Below are positions 15,231-22,594 of a stretch of DNA of 22,689 nucleotides, piece by piece. Source of the DNA: Pseudomonadota bacterium. GTDB taxonomy: Bacteria; Pseudomonadota; Gammaproteobacteria; Acidiferrobacterales; UBA6901. The position numbers were made by a program, and so were the translations under genes. The notes under the pieces are model-generated. The model saw only the letters and a list, made by a program, of their open reading frames with translations, had not been told where the DNA came from and ran no database searches. Location of the stretch: NCBI GenBank assembly GCA_021785795.1, contig JAJYEK010000051.1, forward strand, positions 1 through 22,689, read 5' to 3'. The number at the start of each line of letters is the position of its first letter. Position 1 is the first letter of the stretch.

Positions 15231-15679
15231 AACGGGAGAGTTCCTTCGAGGCCCAGTTCCTTCAGCATGTCCGCGAGCTTGATGATGCGCTTCACCCGTT
15301 TGCGGTATTCCGAGAAGGCCGCCTCGGCGGCCAGCACCTCCGCCATGTCAGCCGACCTCGCGTGCACCTTGAGGCGGCTGGCTGGCACCGTCACATTGGT
15401 GCCCTTGCGGACGTAGCTTGTCCGGAACCGCGCCCGTCCCTCTGCATTGCGCCACCACTTGCGCGACAACCACTCGATGGACACCGCCCCGGATGGCAAC
15501 CGCCGGACTCGTACCCGCAACTCCGTACTACCTTGCCCGCCCGCGCCCTCGGTATCACCCACACGGGTCCGGCCATTGAGGATCTTCTGAATCCGCTCCG
15601 CCTCGCGCGACGCCTCCTCGTAGATTGCTTCCAGCTGCCGCTCGATCCATGTATGTATGTCTACCGTACCGTCCGCCAT
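15227..15679 (-). CDS. Possible MobI-like conjugative transfer protein, 150 aa
   Basis: GAGGAG sits 5 nt before the minus-strand ATG at 15679. The N-terminus is a helix (DIHTWIERQLEAIYEEASRE AERIQKIL); a beta-rich middle has STELRVRVRRLPSGAVSIEW then LSRKWWRNAEGRARFR; the C-terminus is helical (MAEVLAAEAAFSEYRKRVKR, then IIKLADMLKEL). This order (helix, basic strand region with IEW, then a helix with E-x-x-FSEYRKR) resembles MobI of SXT/R391-type integrative conjugative elements, which acts at the transfer origin. The resemblance is from memory and moderate. No relaxase, coupling protein or type IV secretion genes are in the window. The upstream 40-codon ORF overlaps its first codons. Confidence 0.6.
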   Translation of the reverse strand: MADGTVDIHTWIERQLEAIYEEASREAERIQKILNGRTRVGDTEGAGGQGSTELRVRVRRLPSGAVSIEWLSRKWWRNAEGRARFRTSYVRKGTNVTVPASRLKVHARSADMAEVLAAEAAFSEYRKRVKRIIKLADMLKELGLEGTLPF

Positions 15680-15783
15680 CGCAGCTCCTCATTCGATTGC
15701 TTTGTGTGTCTGCCAGACAGTCTGCCCCGTCTCGCTTTGTCGATGTTGGCAAACGACCCCCATTTAACTTGTCCATTCGCCAT
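15661..15783 (-). CDS. Small ORF (40 aa) overlapping the MobI-like gene; G9 tract in its leader
   Basis: The minus-strand ATG at 15783 opens MANGQVKWGSFANIDKARRG, then RLSGRHTKQSNEELRWRTVR. It ends 19 nt inside the next gene, which suggests translational coupling. Its beginning matches the interrupted small gene at 12320, supporting it as real. Immediately upstream of ATG, separated only by TA, is a run of nine G's (plus-strand C's 15786-15794) where the ribosome-binding site should be. No domain is recognised; the peptide is basic. Confidence 0.5.
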   Translation of the reverse strand: MANGQVKWGSFANIDKARRGRLSGRHTKQSNEELRWRTVR

Positions 15784-15827
15784 TACCCCCCCCCTCTGCG
15801 TAGTAGTCCCCCCTATCGACTCGACCC

Positions 15828-15967
15828 TCAGAACCTTGCCTCCTTGTCCGTCTCGCCACCTTGCCTACCACGACCACTCCCTGCCGTCTCCACTTCGGTT
15901 AATCGCCGTCGTGGGAACGGAAACCCCTCCTCTTCTATAAATCTATTTTTTTTAGAATGGCCATCAT
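15828..15967 (-). CDS. Doubtful small basic/acidic ORF upstream of the 40-codon ORF
   Basis: A minus-strand ATG at 15967 reads MMAILKKIDL and stops. The adjacent frame reads KKNRFIEEEGFPFPRRRLTE then VETAGSGRGRQGGETDKEAR to a stop at 15828. An A8 run (plus-strand T's 15946-15953) lies exactly where a single added A would join the two into a 45-residue peptide. It is upstream of and collinear with the 40-codon ORF. Weak evidence; it could be non-coding purine-rich DNA. Confidence 0.25.
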
Positions 15968-16020
15968 GATTTCCAAAAGACGCCCAATCTGGCGAATTCG
16001 GCGGTTCAGGTGCGCACCTC

Positions 16021-16228
16021 TGCAAAAGTGATGCAGTTTCGACATTCGGCCTTGGACCGCCCCCATGGCACCCCAAAAAGTGATGCAGTTTCTACATTCC
16101 GTGTCCGGGGCCTCCGTGTGCCTCTGCAAAAGTGATGCGGTTTCTACATTTGGCCTTGGACCGCCCCCATGGCACCCCAAAAAGTGATGCAGTTTCTACA
16201 TTCCGTGGTCGGGGCGGTAATCCCCCCG
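16021..16228. repeat. Four copies of a 22-bp motif at exact 52-bp spacing (two tandem 104-bp units)
   Basis: Variants of AAAGTGATGCAGTTTCTACATT occur at 16025-16046, 16077-16098, 16129-16150 and 16181-16202, with starts 52 bp apart in every case. Copies 1 and 3 are followed by GGCCTTGGACCGCCCCCATG, and copies 2 and 4 by CCGTG, so two half-units alternate in a 104-bp tandem repeat. Such arrays can be transposase-binding repeats at an element end; IS21-family ends carry multiple similar repeats. No istA/istB genes are present, so the element type is unproven. The array ends just before the IS3 left end. Confidence 0.85.
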
Positions 16229-16286
16229 AAAAACAGTTGGCCTGAGAAGTGGAATTTTCTCATAATGAATGACAAGGAGATTCCAC

Positions 16287-16403
16287 ATGAAGAAGTCCCG
16301 CTACACCGACAGCCAGATCCTGGCGATCCTGAAACAGGCCGAAGCCGGCACCCCGGTCCCGGATCTCTGTCGTGAGCACGGCATGAGCAGCGCAAGTTTT
16401 TAC
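16287..16403 (+). pseudogene. 5' part of an IS3-family orfA transposase gene (interrupted)
   Basis: AAGGAG precedes ATG 16287. The 39 codons before the break encode KKSRYTDSQILAILKQAEAG then TPVPDLCREHGMSSASFY, the helix-turn-helix N-terminus of IS3-family OrfA, which binds the element ends. The left IS end probably lies near 16217 (TAATCCCCCCGAAAAACAG resembles IS3-type ends). At 16404 the frame enters foreign sequence and stops at 16532. The missing continuation is found at 22486-22594, beyond the cassette; fusing across one copy of the 8-bp repeat restores the frame exactly. Confidence 0.9.
16396..16403. repeat. Left copy of the 8-bp target-site duplication
   Basis: GTTTTTAC, identical to 22486-22493, directly abuts the left terminal inverted repeat. 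Confidence 0.95.
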
Positions 16404-16428
16404 GGCTATTTGCAAAACGTGGTTGGAA
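16404..16428 (+). repeat. Left terminal inverted repeat of the cassette
   Basis: It starts GGCTATTTGCAAAACGTGG. Aligned with the reverse complement of 22461-22485 it matches at 21 of 25 positions (mismatches at 7, 14, 17 and 23). Confidence 0.9.
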
Positions 16429-16709
16429 TGGCACTGCTAATCCGCATGGCGCCAACCCCCGTCTTGTGCAATATCTGGTTGGCAGGTGGCTTTTCGAGTA
16501 GCACCGATTCGTGCAAACTAGGGTTGGGATGAGGAGTCTGGGAAAGACAGGTTTGCAGCGGAAGCGGTCATTCCCGTTCAACTTTGAAACGCGTAGTGTA
16601 GCTTAAGGAGCAGACGTTCTGTTGTGGCGCCACGAACTACCGGAGTTCGGTCTTTGCTGACGTTAGACAACCAGCCAGTGAAAGGCAGGTAACTGGTGGT
16701 CAGCAGACG

Positions 16710-16739
16710 TTGATGCCAGGGAGTTGGTGAACGTATACT
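16710..16739 (+). promoter_or_regulatory. Likely sigma-70-type promoter for the Avs gene
   Basis: TTGATG (16710-16715), an 18-nt spacer and TATACT (16734-16739), placed inside the cassette. The predicted transcript would have a leader of about 200 nt before ATG 16950. A nearby 10-bp direct repeat, AGCAGACGTT (also at 16609-16618), overlaps the -35 region and could be an operator. Prediction by eye only. Confidence 0.45.
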
Positions 16740-16949
16740 TTACGATCAGACGAACGCGAGCAATCGACCCAGACCAGGCTCCCAGTAGTAGCACCGCCAA
16801 ATCAATGAGAAATCAATCGTTCTTGCTACTCTGCCTGACCGGTGGAATCATCCGATGGGCTGTGCAATCGCTCGCACGAAGTATTCATCGCACTAGGCTT
16901 TGAACGGCTTTCCCCGACTAGCGAAACAATAAAATTTTTGGTGGATTGT

Positions 16950-19900
16950 ATGGGTGCCTCAGGCCAGAAGCGAGTTTCAAGTCCGATATCCACCGGCGGC
17001 GAGGGCGTGTTCTTCGAGCAACACGTCGCGGCGTACTGGCTAGCGCAACTGCTCGTCCGCAGCATCCCGCCGATCTTGACCGATACCGGCGTCACCGATG
17101 TCCATTTCCAGACCGAGCATCTCGGCTTCAATACGGACGACATCCTCGTCGTCTGCGCGCGCGCAGGCGCGGCGACTGCGCGACTCGTCGGGCAGGTGAA
17201 ACGCAGCTTCACCATCAGTGCCGCCGACGACGAATGCAAGAAGGCCATTGGCGACTTCTGGAAGGATTTCAAGCAGGCCGATCTTTTCAATCCCCAGCGC
17301 GACCGCTTTGTCCTCGTGACGCTGCGCGGCACGAACGCGCTCCTCGAGAATTTCGTCGGGCTGCTCGACTGCGCCAGATGGGCGGCTGACGGCGAGGAGT
17401 TCGAAAGACGGCTGTCCCTCGACGGTTTTATCTCGAAGAAGTCCGTCCATCAGTGCAACGAGCTTTGCAAGATCGTCAGCAAACTGGAAGGGACGTCCGT
17501 CGACTCCAAAGACCTGTGGCCCTTCCTGCGCGTGCTGCACGTCCTGAGCCTCGACCTGCACACCTCCACGCGCCAGACCGAGGCGCACATCAAGATGCTT
17601 CTCGCTCGGAAGTCAATCGATCCGGATCCTATTGCGAGTGCGCAGGTCGCGTGGGACGCCCTTCTGACCTTTGCGAGCGAGGCCGGACCGGCCGCGCGGA
17701 GCCTGAAACGCGCCGACCTTCCAGCCGCTCTCGTCCAGGCGTACAGCGAGGTGGGCGCGAACGAACAGCGCGTATTGACGGCACTGAAGAACCACACTGA
17801 CTTCGTGCTCTGGAAGATCCACACCACGATCGGACGCGCCTTCCATCTGCGACGCCCCGGCATCGTCCAAAAGGTGCTTGCGGCCATGGAGGCGAAGCAA
17901 GTTGTCCTGATAACGGGGCCAGCCGGCAGCGGCAAATCCGTCATCGGCAAGGAAGCGGTGGCCTTTCTCTCCCGAGAATTCTTCGCCTTCGGATTCCGGG
18001 TGGACGAATTCGCCGTCGCTCACATCGACGAAACACTCCGCAACAGCCAGATTCCGGCGCAAGCCACCGAGCTTCAGGCCATCCTCGGCGCGCAGGGCCG
18101 CAAGGTCCTCGTGATCGAGAGCGTCGAACGCCTGCTCGAAAAACCGACGCGCGACGCGTTCAGCGACCTCATGACGCTCGCCCAGGGCGACGACGGCCTC
18201 GCTATCCTCATGACCTGCCGCGATTATTCCGTGGAGCAGGTGCAGGCTAGCTTTCTCCAGGCGGCGGGGATTGATCACGCGGTCATCGAAGTTCCGCCGC
18301 TTGACGACACCGAATTGCAGGAGATCCAGGCCGCCTTTCCGTCGCTGGCAGTGCCGCTCGCCAACCCCGCCCTGCGCGAGATCCTGCGCAACCCGTACTT
18401 CATCGACAAGGCATTGCAGATTCCGTGGGATGCGGGACGTCCGCTTCCGGAGAACGAGCGCGATTTCCGCGCCGTCTTCTGGCGGCAGATCGTGCGCGCG
18501 GACGACAGTCCGGCCGACGGCATGCCGCGCCTGCGCGAGGAGGCGTTGCAGGAGCTGGCGGTGCGCAGGGCGCGCGCACTGTCGGATTACGTGCCTGCAA
18601 CGGGACTCAACGCTGTCGCCATCGCCCGCCTGAAACGGGATTCCCTCGTTGTCTCGCCGGAAAGCAATGCTTTGCGCGTGACGACAGCGCACGACGTCCT
18701 CGAGGACTGGGCCATCCTGCATTGGATCGAGGAACAGCACCTCACGGATGAGACCGCGTTGAAGGCCTTGTCCTCAGCGATAGGGCCGCATCCTGCGATC
18801 CGCCGCTCTTACCGGAAGTGGGTTGCCGAACTGGTCGACCGTGACCCGCCCGCAGCGGACCGGCTGTTCAGCGCGGCCATCGCCCAGACCGACGTGGCCG
18901 CCCAGTTCCGCGACGATACGCTGGTATCGCTGCTGAAAGCACCGTCGGCGTCAGAATTCCTGACGCGGCACGAAGCCGAGCTGCTCGCCCACCACCGGGC
19001 CATCCTCAAGCGGGTTATCCACCTCCTGCGCGTCGCCTGTATGACGTCGCCCGCGTGGCTTGCCGACGTGCGCGGCCATAGCTCCATCCTGAGCGTGCCG
19101 GACGGCGCGGTCTGGGCAACCGTCGTGGGACTGGTCCACCGCAACATCGACAGCTTCGGACCGGAAGACGCACCGCTGCTTCTCGCATTGATCGAGGATG
19201 CCGTGCGCGGCGTCAGTTGGTGGGCACCGGACATCGACGGGGCCGAACATGTCGCCGGCATTGCCCATTGGCTCCTCCCACGTTTTGACCATTACAGGGG
19301 AGGCGATGCGCGGAAACGCATTCTTAAGGTGATTGCGAAGATCCCGAAGGCCGACCCCGCGCGCTTCGAAGCCGTTCTGCGCGGGCAGATCAGGGAGGGA
19401 CACCACCGCGATCCCGTCGCCGAAGACTTCCGGGACATCCTTCTTTCGGGTCTCGACGGCGCGCCCGCGGCTCGCGACCTCCCGGACCTTTTGACCTCCG
19501 TCGCACTGGATGCCTTTCTCGCGACGGAGGAGTATCTGCGCGAGGAACCCTACGGCCGCTCGTCCATCGACGTTGACCTTTACTTCGGTATCAAGGAACA
19601 CCTGCGCCACAATTTTTTCCCTGCCAGTGCCTTCCGCGGTCCGTGGATAGACCTGCTCACGCACCACCCGAGAAAGGGGTTTGAGTTCCTGATCCAGGTC
19701 TTCAATCACAGTGCCGAGTGGTACGCGCATCCGCGTCTTGGCGACCGCCTCGAACCCGCCTGGGAAGTCGAGCTCCCGTTCGAAGACGAAACGACGCGCA
19801 AGCAGTGGGTGAACCCGCGCCTCTGGGGCCTGTATCGCGGTATGACCGTCGGGCCTCATGTGCTCCAGTCGCTGCTGATGGCCTTCGAGAAGTGGTTGCT

Positions 19901-22031
19901 CGACTACGCCAAATCCCATCCAGAGGGGCTGGACGCGGTGCTGCTCGCAATCCTCCAGCGCAGCGACTCCGCCGCGCTCGCAGCCGTCGTCGCAAGCGTG
20001 GCGACCGCTCATCCTCACCTGTCAGGCAAGGCCCTTCTTGCGCTGCTGTCGGTGAAGGACTACATCAAGATCGACCGCAGCCGCATGGCCGCCGAGCACC
20101 AGATCTCGAGCCTCACGGGGTTGTTTTCAACCCGCCGCGCCGAAAACAAGATCTACGAGGAGGAGCGGAAGAAGTCGAACGCACTGCCGCACCGCAAGAA
20201 CGACCTTGAAGCGGCCATCGCAAACCTGCAGCTCGGTCCTCTGGCCCCGCAGGTTCACGCCATCATCGACCGCTACATCGCGGCGCTGCCCGCACCAGAC
20301 AAACGCAACGAGCACGACCTCACATGGCAGCTCGCCATTCACCGGATGGACTTCCGCCAGTACGATGTGGCCCACGACCAGCCCACAGCGGGCGAAACAT
20401 CGGTAGCGGACGGCGAGGGCCCTCCGAAGAATTACATCCGCCTCGAACCCAAGCCTCCGGCTCCGGAAGTTCAGCAACTCATTGACGAGAGCGCGAAGAC
20501 GATGGGCGAGATGAATGCCCGTCTGGGTGTTTACATGTGGGGCTTGCAGATCTTCCAGCGCGAGCCCGGCTCTGCCGACCCTGCGCGGTGGCGGGAGAAG
20601 CTGGCAAGTGCCAAGGAGATGGACCGTACCGCGGAACATCCCGACAACAGCCGCAACGCTCCGGGATTTGTGGCCGCCGTCTGCGTCCGTGATCACTGGG
20701 ACGAGATGTTGCCGAAAGAGAAGGAGTGGTGCATCGATGTCATCTGCTCCGAAACCTCCAGACACGCTGACCAGTGGGGCACCATCGACCGCGTGCAGCG
20801 CTTTTCGATGCTGGCTGATCGCCCCTGCGCCTTCGTCGTACCGCTGCTGCTCTCAAAACCTCTGACGGACGCCCAGACACCGCGCGTGCGCCAGGCCTTT
20901 ATTGCCGCGCTAACCCACCCGATCGACGAGGTCCGTTGGTACACCACCTGGGGCATCGACAAAAAGTTCTGGGACTTGAACCCCGCCCTTGCCGTGCGCG
21001 CCGTCAATGCCATTGCAACCGAGGCCGCTCTTGCCGACCGCACCTGGAACGCCGAGGAGAAGAAGCCTTACGCCAAACGCCGCACGCCGGACACGATCCC
21101 CGCCGCCGCGGCCGCAGACGTTCGCGGGCGGTTCTGGACCGAAAGGGAAATCGCCGAAGATGCGCACGTCAGGCTCGACATCACCGGGATATTCGGAGCC
21201 GAGGCGCACGCGAAGGTCCTTGCGATCCTGGGCCATGTTCCCAACGAGCCTCTGGCCGTGGCCGCACACCGGCGCGCCAGCGAAGACCTCGTGGAGTGCT
21301 GGAACCGTGAGCACGATCGTTCTTCCGAGCGGCGCGATAGGAACTTTGACAGGGAGCAGGCAATATCCGACCACATTCAGCAGTTTGCGATGCGGGCGTC
21401 AGATGCCGATGCCGAGCAAGTCCTCCAGCCGATCCTCGATGCCGTTGACCGACATCCGCGCGAGGTCCACCACGTCATCCAAGGGTTCACGAGCAGCGAG
21501 AACGGCAACCCCAATACGTCGCATTACTGGTTCCTATGGAACCTGTTTGCCGAGCGGGTCAAGCACGCCACGTGGCTCGCGCACCTGGACGGGGAGCATC
21601 CCCACGGCAGCGAGGTGCTGTCGACGATCTTCCTGACCGCGTGGTGGAAGGACAACGTCCGTCACTGGCGGAGCCTTGAAGGATACGCCCACAACGTCGA
21701 CGCGCTCTTCGATGCGCTGCCGCCAGTCTGGATCGTGCTGGACAGCTATGTCCGCTTCCTCTACCACATCGGCGAGCGTTCCATGCCCGCTGCCTTTGTG
21801 TGCATCGCGAACGCGCTCAGGCGCGGAAATCCCGCCCACATGCTACGGGAGTCCAACACCGTCTTCATGCTCGAAGTTCTTCTCCAACGGCATGTCTACG
21901 CACGGCCGCTGGAACTCAAGCGCGATCCAGCCCTGCGCGAGGCGATCCTGTATGTGCTCGATGTTCTTGTCGAGAGCGGCTCTTCCGCCGCGTTCAGGAT
22001 GCGGGACGATTTCGTGACGCCGGCCGCCTGA
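16950..22031 (+). CDS. Avs-type STAND NTPase with an N-terminal Cap4/DUF4297-like nuclease, 1693 aa (antiphage defence)
   Basis: The frame opens at GTG 16842, but ATG 16950 is preferred: GGTGG lies 5 nt upstream and the family's opening pattern (STGGEGVFFEQHVAAYWLAQ) follows at once. Residues about 10-130 form a Cap4/DUF4297-like nuclease: FNTDDILVV with D64, then VGQVKRSF with Q82-V83-K84 (D...QxK). The STAND NTPase has Walker A GPAGSGKS (323-330, K329), a Walker B-like strand LVIESVE (E390 in place of the usual Asp), sensor TCRDYS (R424) and a winged-helix motif HDVLEDWAI. About 1,000 mostly helical residues follow, the likely target sensor. In Avs proteins binding of a phage protein triggers oligomerisation and nuclease activity. 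Domain order is closest to Avs3; the phage target is unknown. It is the only intact gene in its mobile cassette. Confidence 0.85.
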   Translation: MGASGQKRVSSPISTGGEGVFFEQHVAAYWLAQLLVRSIPPILTDTGVTDVHFQTEHLGFNTDDILVVCARAGAATARLVGQVKRSFTISAADDECKKAIGDFWKDFKQADLFNPQRDRFVLVTLRGTNALLENFVGLLDCARWAADGEEFERRLSLDGFISKKSVHQCNELCKIVSKLEGTSVDSKDLWPFLRVLHVLSLDLHTSTRQTEAHIKMLLARKSIDPDPIASAQVAWDALLTFASEAGPAARSLKRADLPAALVQAYSEVGANEQRVLTALKNHTDFVLWKIHTTIGRAFHLRRPGIVQKVLAAMEAKQVVLITGPAGSGKSVIGKEAVAFLSREFFAFGFRVDEFAVAHIDETLRNSQIPAQATELQAILGAQGRKVLVIESVERLLEKPTRDAFSDLMTLAQGDDGLAILMTCRDYSVEQVQASFLQAAGIDHAVIEVPPLDDTELQEIQAAFPSLAVPLANPALREILRNPYFIDKALQIPWDAGRPLPENERDFRAVFWRQIVRADDSPADGMPRLREEALQELAVRRARALSDYVPATGLNAVAIARLKRDSLVVSPESNALRVTTAHDVLEDWAILHWIEEQHLTDETALKALSSAIGPHPAIRRSYRKWVAELVDRDPPAADRLFSAAIAQTDVAAQFRDDTLVSLLKAPSASEFLTRHEAELLAHHRAILKRVIHLLRVACMTSPAWLADVRGHSSILSVPDGAVWATVVGLVHRNIDSFGPEDAPLLLALIEDAVRGVSWWAPDIDGAEHVAGIAHWLLPRFDHYRGGDARKRILKVIAKIPKADPARFEAVLRGQIREGHHRDPVAEDFRDILLSGLDGAPAARDLPDLLTSVALDAFLATEEYLREEPYGRSSIDVDLYFGIKEHLRHNFFPASAFRGPWIDLLTHHPRKGFEFLIQVFNHSAEWYAHPRLGDRLEPAWEVELPFEDETTRKQWVNPRLWGLYRGMTVGPHVLQSLLMAFEKWLLDYAKSHPEGLDAVLLAILQRSDSAALAAVVASVATAHPHLSGKALLALLSVKDYIKIDRSRMAAEHQISSLTGLFSTRRAENKIYEEERKKSNALPHRKNDLEAAIANLQLGPLAPQVHAIIDRYIAALPAPDKRNEHDLTWQLAIHRMDFRQYDVAHDQPTAGETSVADGEGPPKNYIRLEPKPPAPEVQQLIDESAKTMGEMNARLGVYMWGLQIFQREPGSADPARWREKLASAKEMDRTAEHPDNSRNAPGFVAAVCVRDHWDEMLPKEKEWCIDVICSETSRHADQWGTIDRVQRFSMLADRPCAFVVPLLLSKPLTDAQTPRVRQAFIAALTHPIDEVRWYTTWGIDKKFWDLNPALAVRAVNAIATEAALADRTWNAEEKKPYAKRRTPDTIPAAAAADVRGRFWTEREIAEDAHVRLDITGIFGAEAHAKVLAILGHVPNEPLAVAAHRRASEDLVECWNREHDRSSERRDRNFDREQAISDHIQQFAMRASDADAEQVLQPILDAVDRHPREVHHVIQGFTSSENGNPNTSHYWFLWNLFAERVKHATWLAHLDGEHPHGSEVLSTIFLTAWWKDNVRHWRSLEGYAHNVDALFDALPPVWIVLDSYVRFLYHIGERSMPAAFVCIANALRRGNPAHMLRESNTVFMLEVLLQRHVYARPLELKRDPALREAILYVLDVLVESGSSAAFRMRDDFVTPAA

Positions 22032-22460
22032 CGCTCGCCAATGTTTTGCGGAAGAACTGGCTGAAAGACTCGCCGTACGCCGTCTCAACCATTTACGCCA
22101 TGCGCTCGGAGCGCCGCCCGCAATGAAGCGGAACAGCGACAGCTACCGATTGCCGAGGAGTCGCCCGATGTCGCCCAGGTTTTGAGCATAATTGTGGCTC
22201 GTAAGCCGACCAGCCAGCGTCCGTTCCGCGTCGATAGCAGTCATTAGGGTTTTCCGCTTTGAGCGTCCGCTCCGGCCGAGCTCCGGGCGCTGACGATACC
22301 CACCTTGAATGGCCGTTTCGGGTCATTTGCTTTCCGCTGCTGAATGACCGTAATCAGTCTTTTCCTGACCTTTCCACCAGGTGGTATCCAGAACCGACCG
22401 TACAACCGTACCTCATTCCAACCAAGGCGACCTCTGAACACCGGACCCGACGGCTGTGTC
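22032..22460. other. 3' part of the cassette, no intact gene
   Basis: About 430 bp between the Avs stop and the right inverted repeat. Frames immediately after the stop (for example LRKNWLKDSPYAVSTIYAMR, ending 22126) look faintly protein-like but have no start of their own. No terminator with a T-run is clear. Short motifs such as GAGCGTCCGC recur but are not explained. Confidence 0.4.
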
Positions 22461-22485
22461 TTTCAACCCCGGTTTGCACATAGCC
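22461..22485 (-). repeat. Right terminal inverted repeat of the cassette
   Basis: Read on the minus strand it starts GGCTATGTGCAAACCGGGG, matching the left end at 21 of 25 positions, and directly abuts the right copy of the 8-bp duplication. Confidence 0.9.
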
Positions 22486-22493
22486 GTTTTTAC
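22486..22493. repeat. Right copy of the 8-bp target-site duplication
   Basis: GTTTTTAC, identical to 16396-16403. Confidence 0.95.
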
Positions 22494-22594
22494 CAGTGGC
22501 GGGCTAAATATGGCGGTATGCCATAGGTCCCCTGCGGGGAGATGCATCCTTGATGGCCCGCCTAAAAGAGCTCGAGGAGGAAAACCGCCACTTA
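22486..22594 (+). pseudogene. 3' part of the IS3-family orfA, further damaged
   Basis: After the duplicated bases (..GT TTT TAC) the frame reads QWRAKYGGM, the normal continuation of the N-terminal part at 16287-16403. A 20-bp insertion (22521-22540) containing the palindrome TCCCC-TGC-GGGGA then breaks the frame. The next piece, DASLMARLKELEEENRHL, is the usual OrfA leucine-zipper region in a shifted frame. Past 22594 recognisable OrfA sequence fades, and no OrfB is visible before the window ends. The IS3 copy was therefore already, or has since become, inactive. Confidence 0.8.

Larger units (their letters stand above)
16404..22485 (+). mobile_element. 6,082-bp transposase-less mobile cassette carrying an Avs-type defence gene
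   Basis: The segment is bounded by 25-bp imperfect inverted repeats (16404-16428 and 22461-22485, 21/25 matches) and by a perfect 8-bp direct repeat, GTTTTTAC, outside them. It splits an IS3 orfA between the codons for Tyr (TAC) and Gln (CAG), and removing it with one repeat copy restores that frame. This is direct evidence for transposition by a DNA-transposase type that makes 8-bp duplications. Only one large gene is inside and no transposase or resolvase was recognised, so it fits the idea of a mobile insertion cassette moved in trans. Tips beginning GGCTAT-N-TGCAAA with 8-bp duplications recall IS6/IS26-like or IS1595-like ends, but I cannot choose between them. Confidence 0.85.

Noticed and set aside
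15828..16180. Minus-strand frames reading MGCHGGGPRPNVETASLLQR through the 52-bp repeats
   Set aside because: The same peptide recurs only because the DNA is repeated; these look like translation of a transposon-end array, not a protein.
16021..16228. CRISPR array
   Set aside because: The periodic units have repeated, not unique, spacers and alternate in two types, and there are no cas genes.
16842..16949. GTG 16842 as the start of the Avs gene
   Set aside because: The 36 extra residues do not resemble the family, and the conserved opening begins right after ATG 16950, which has a ribosome-binding site.
17613..20018. Long minus-strand frames (about 375 and 355 codons) inside the Avs gene
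   Set aside because: They mirror the codon pattern of the plus-strand gene, which has complete nuclease and NTPase motifs; typical antisense shadows.
22032..22126. C-terminal extension of the Avs gene by frameshift
   Set aside because: A frame continuing to 22126 has some protein-like residues, but joining it would require abandoning the in-frame stop, and no homopolymer slip site is seen at the junction.
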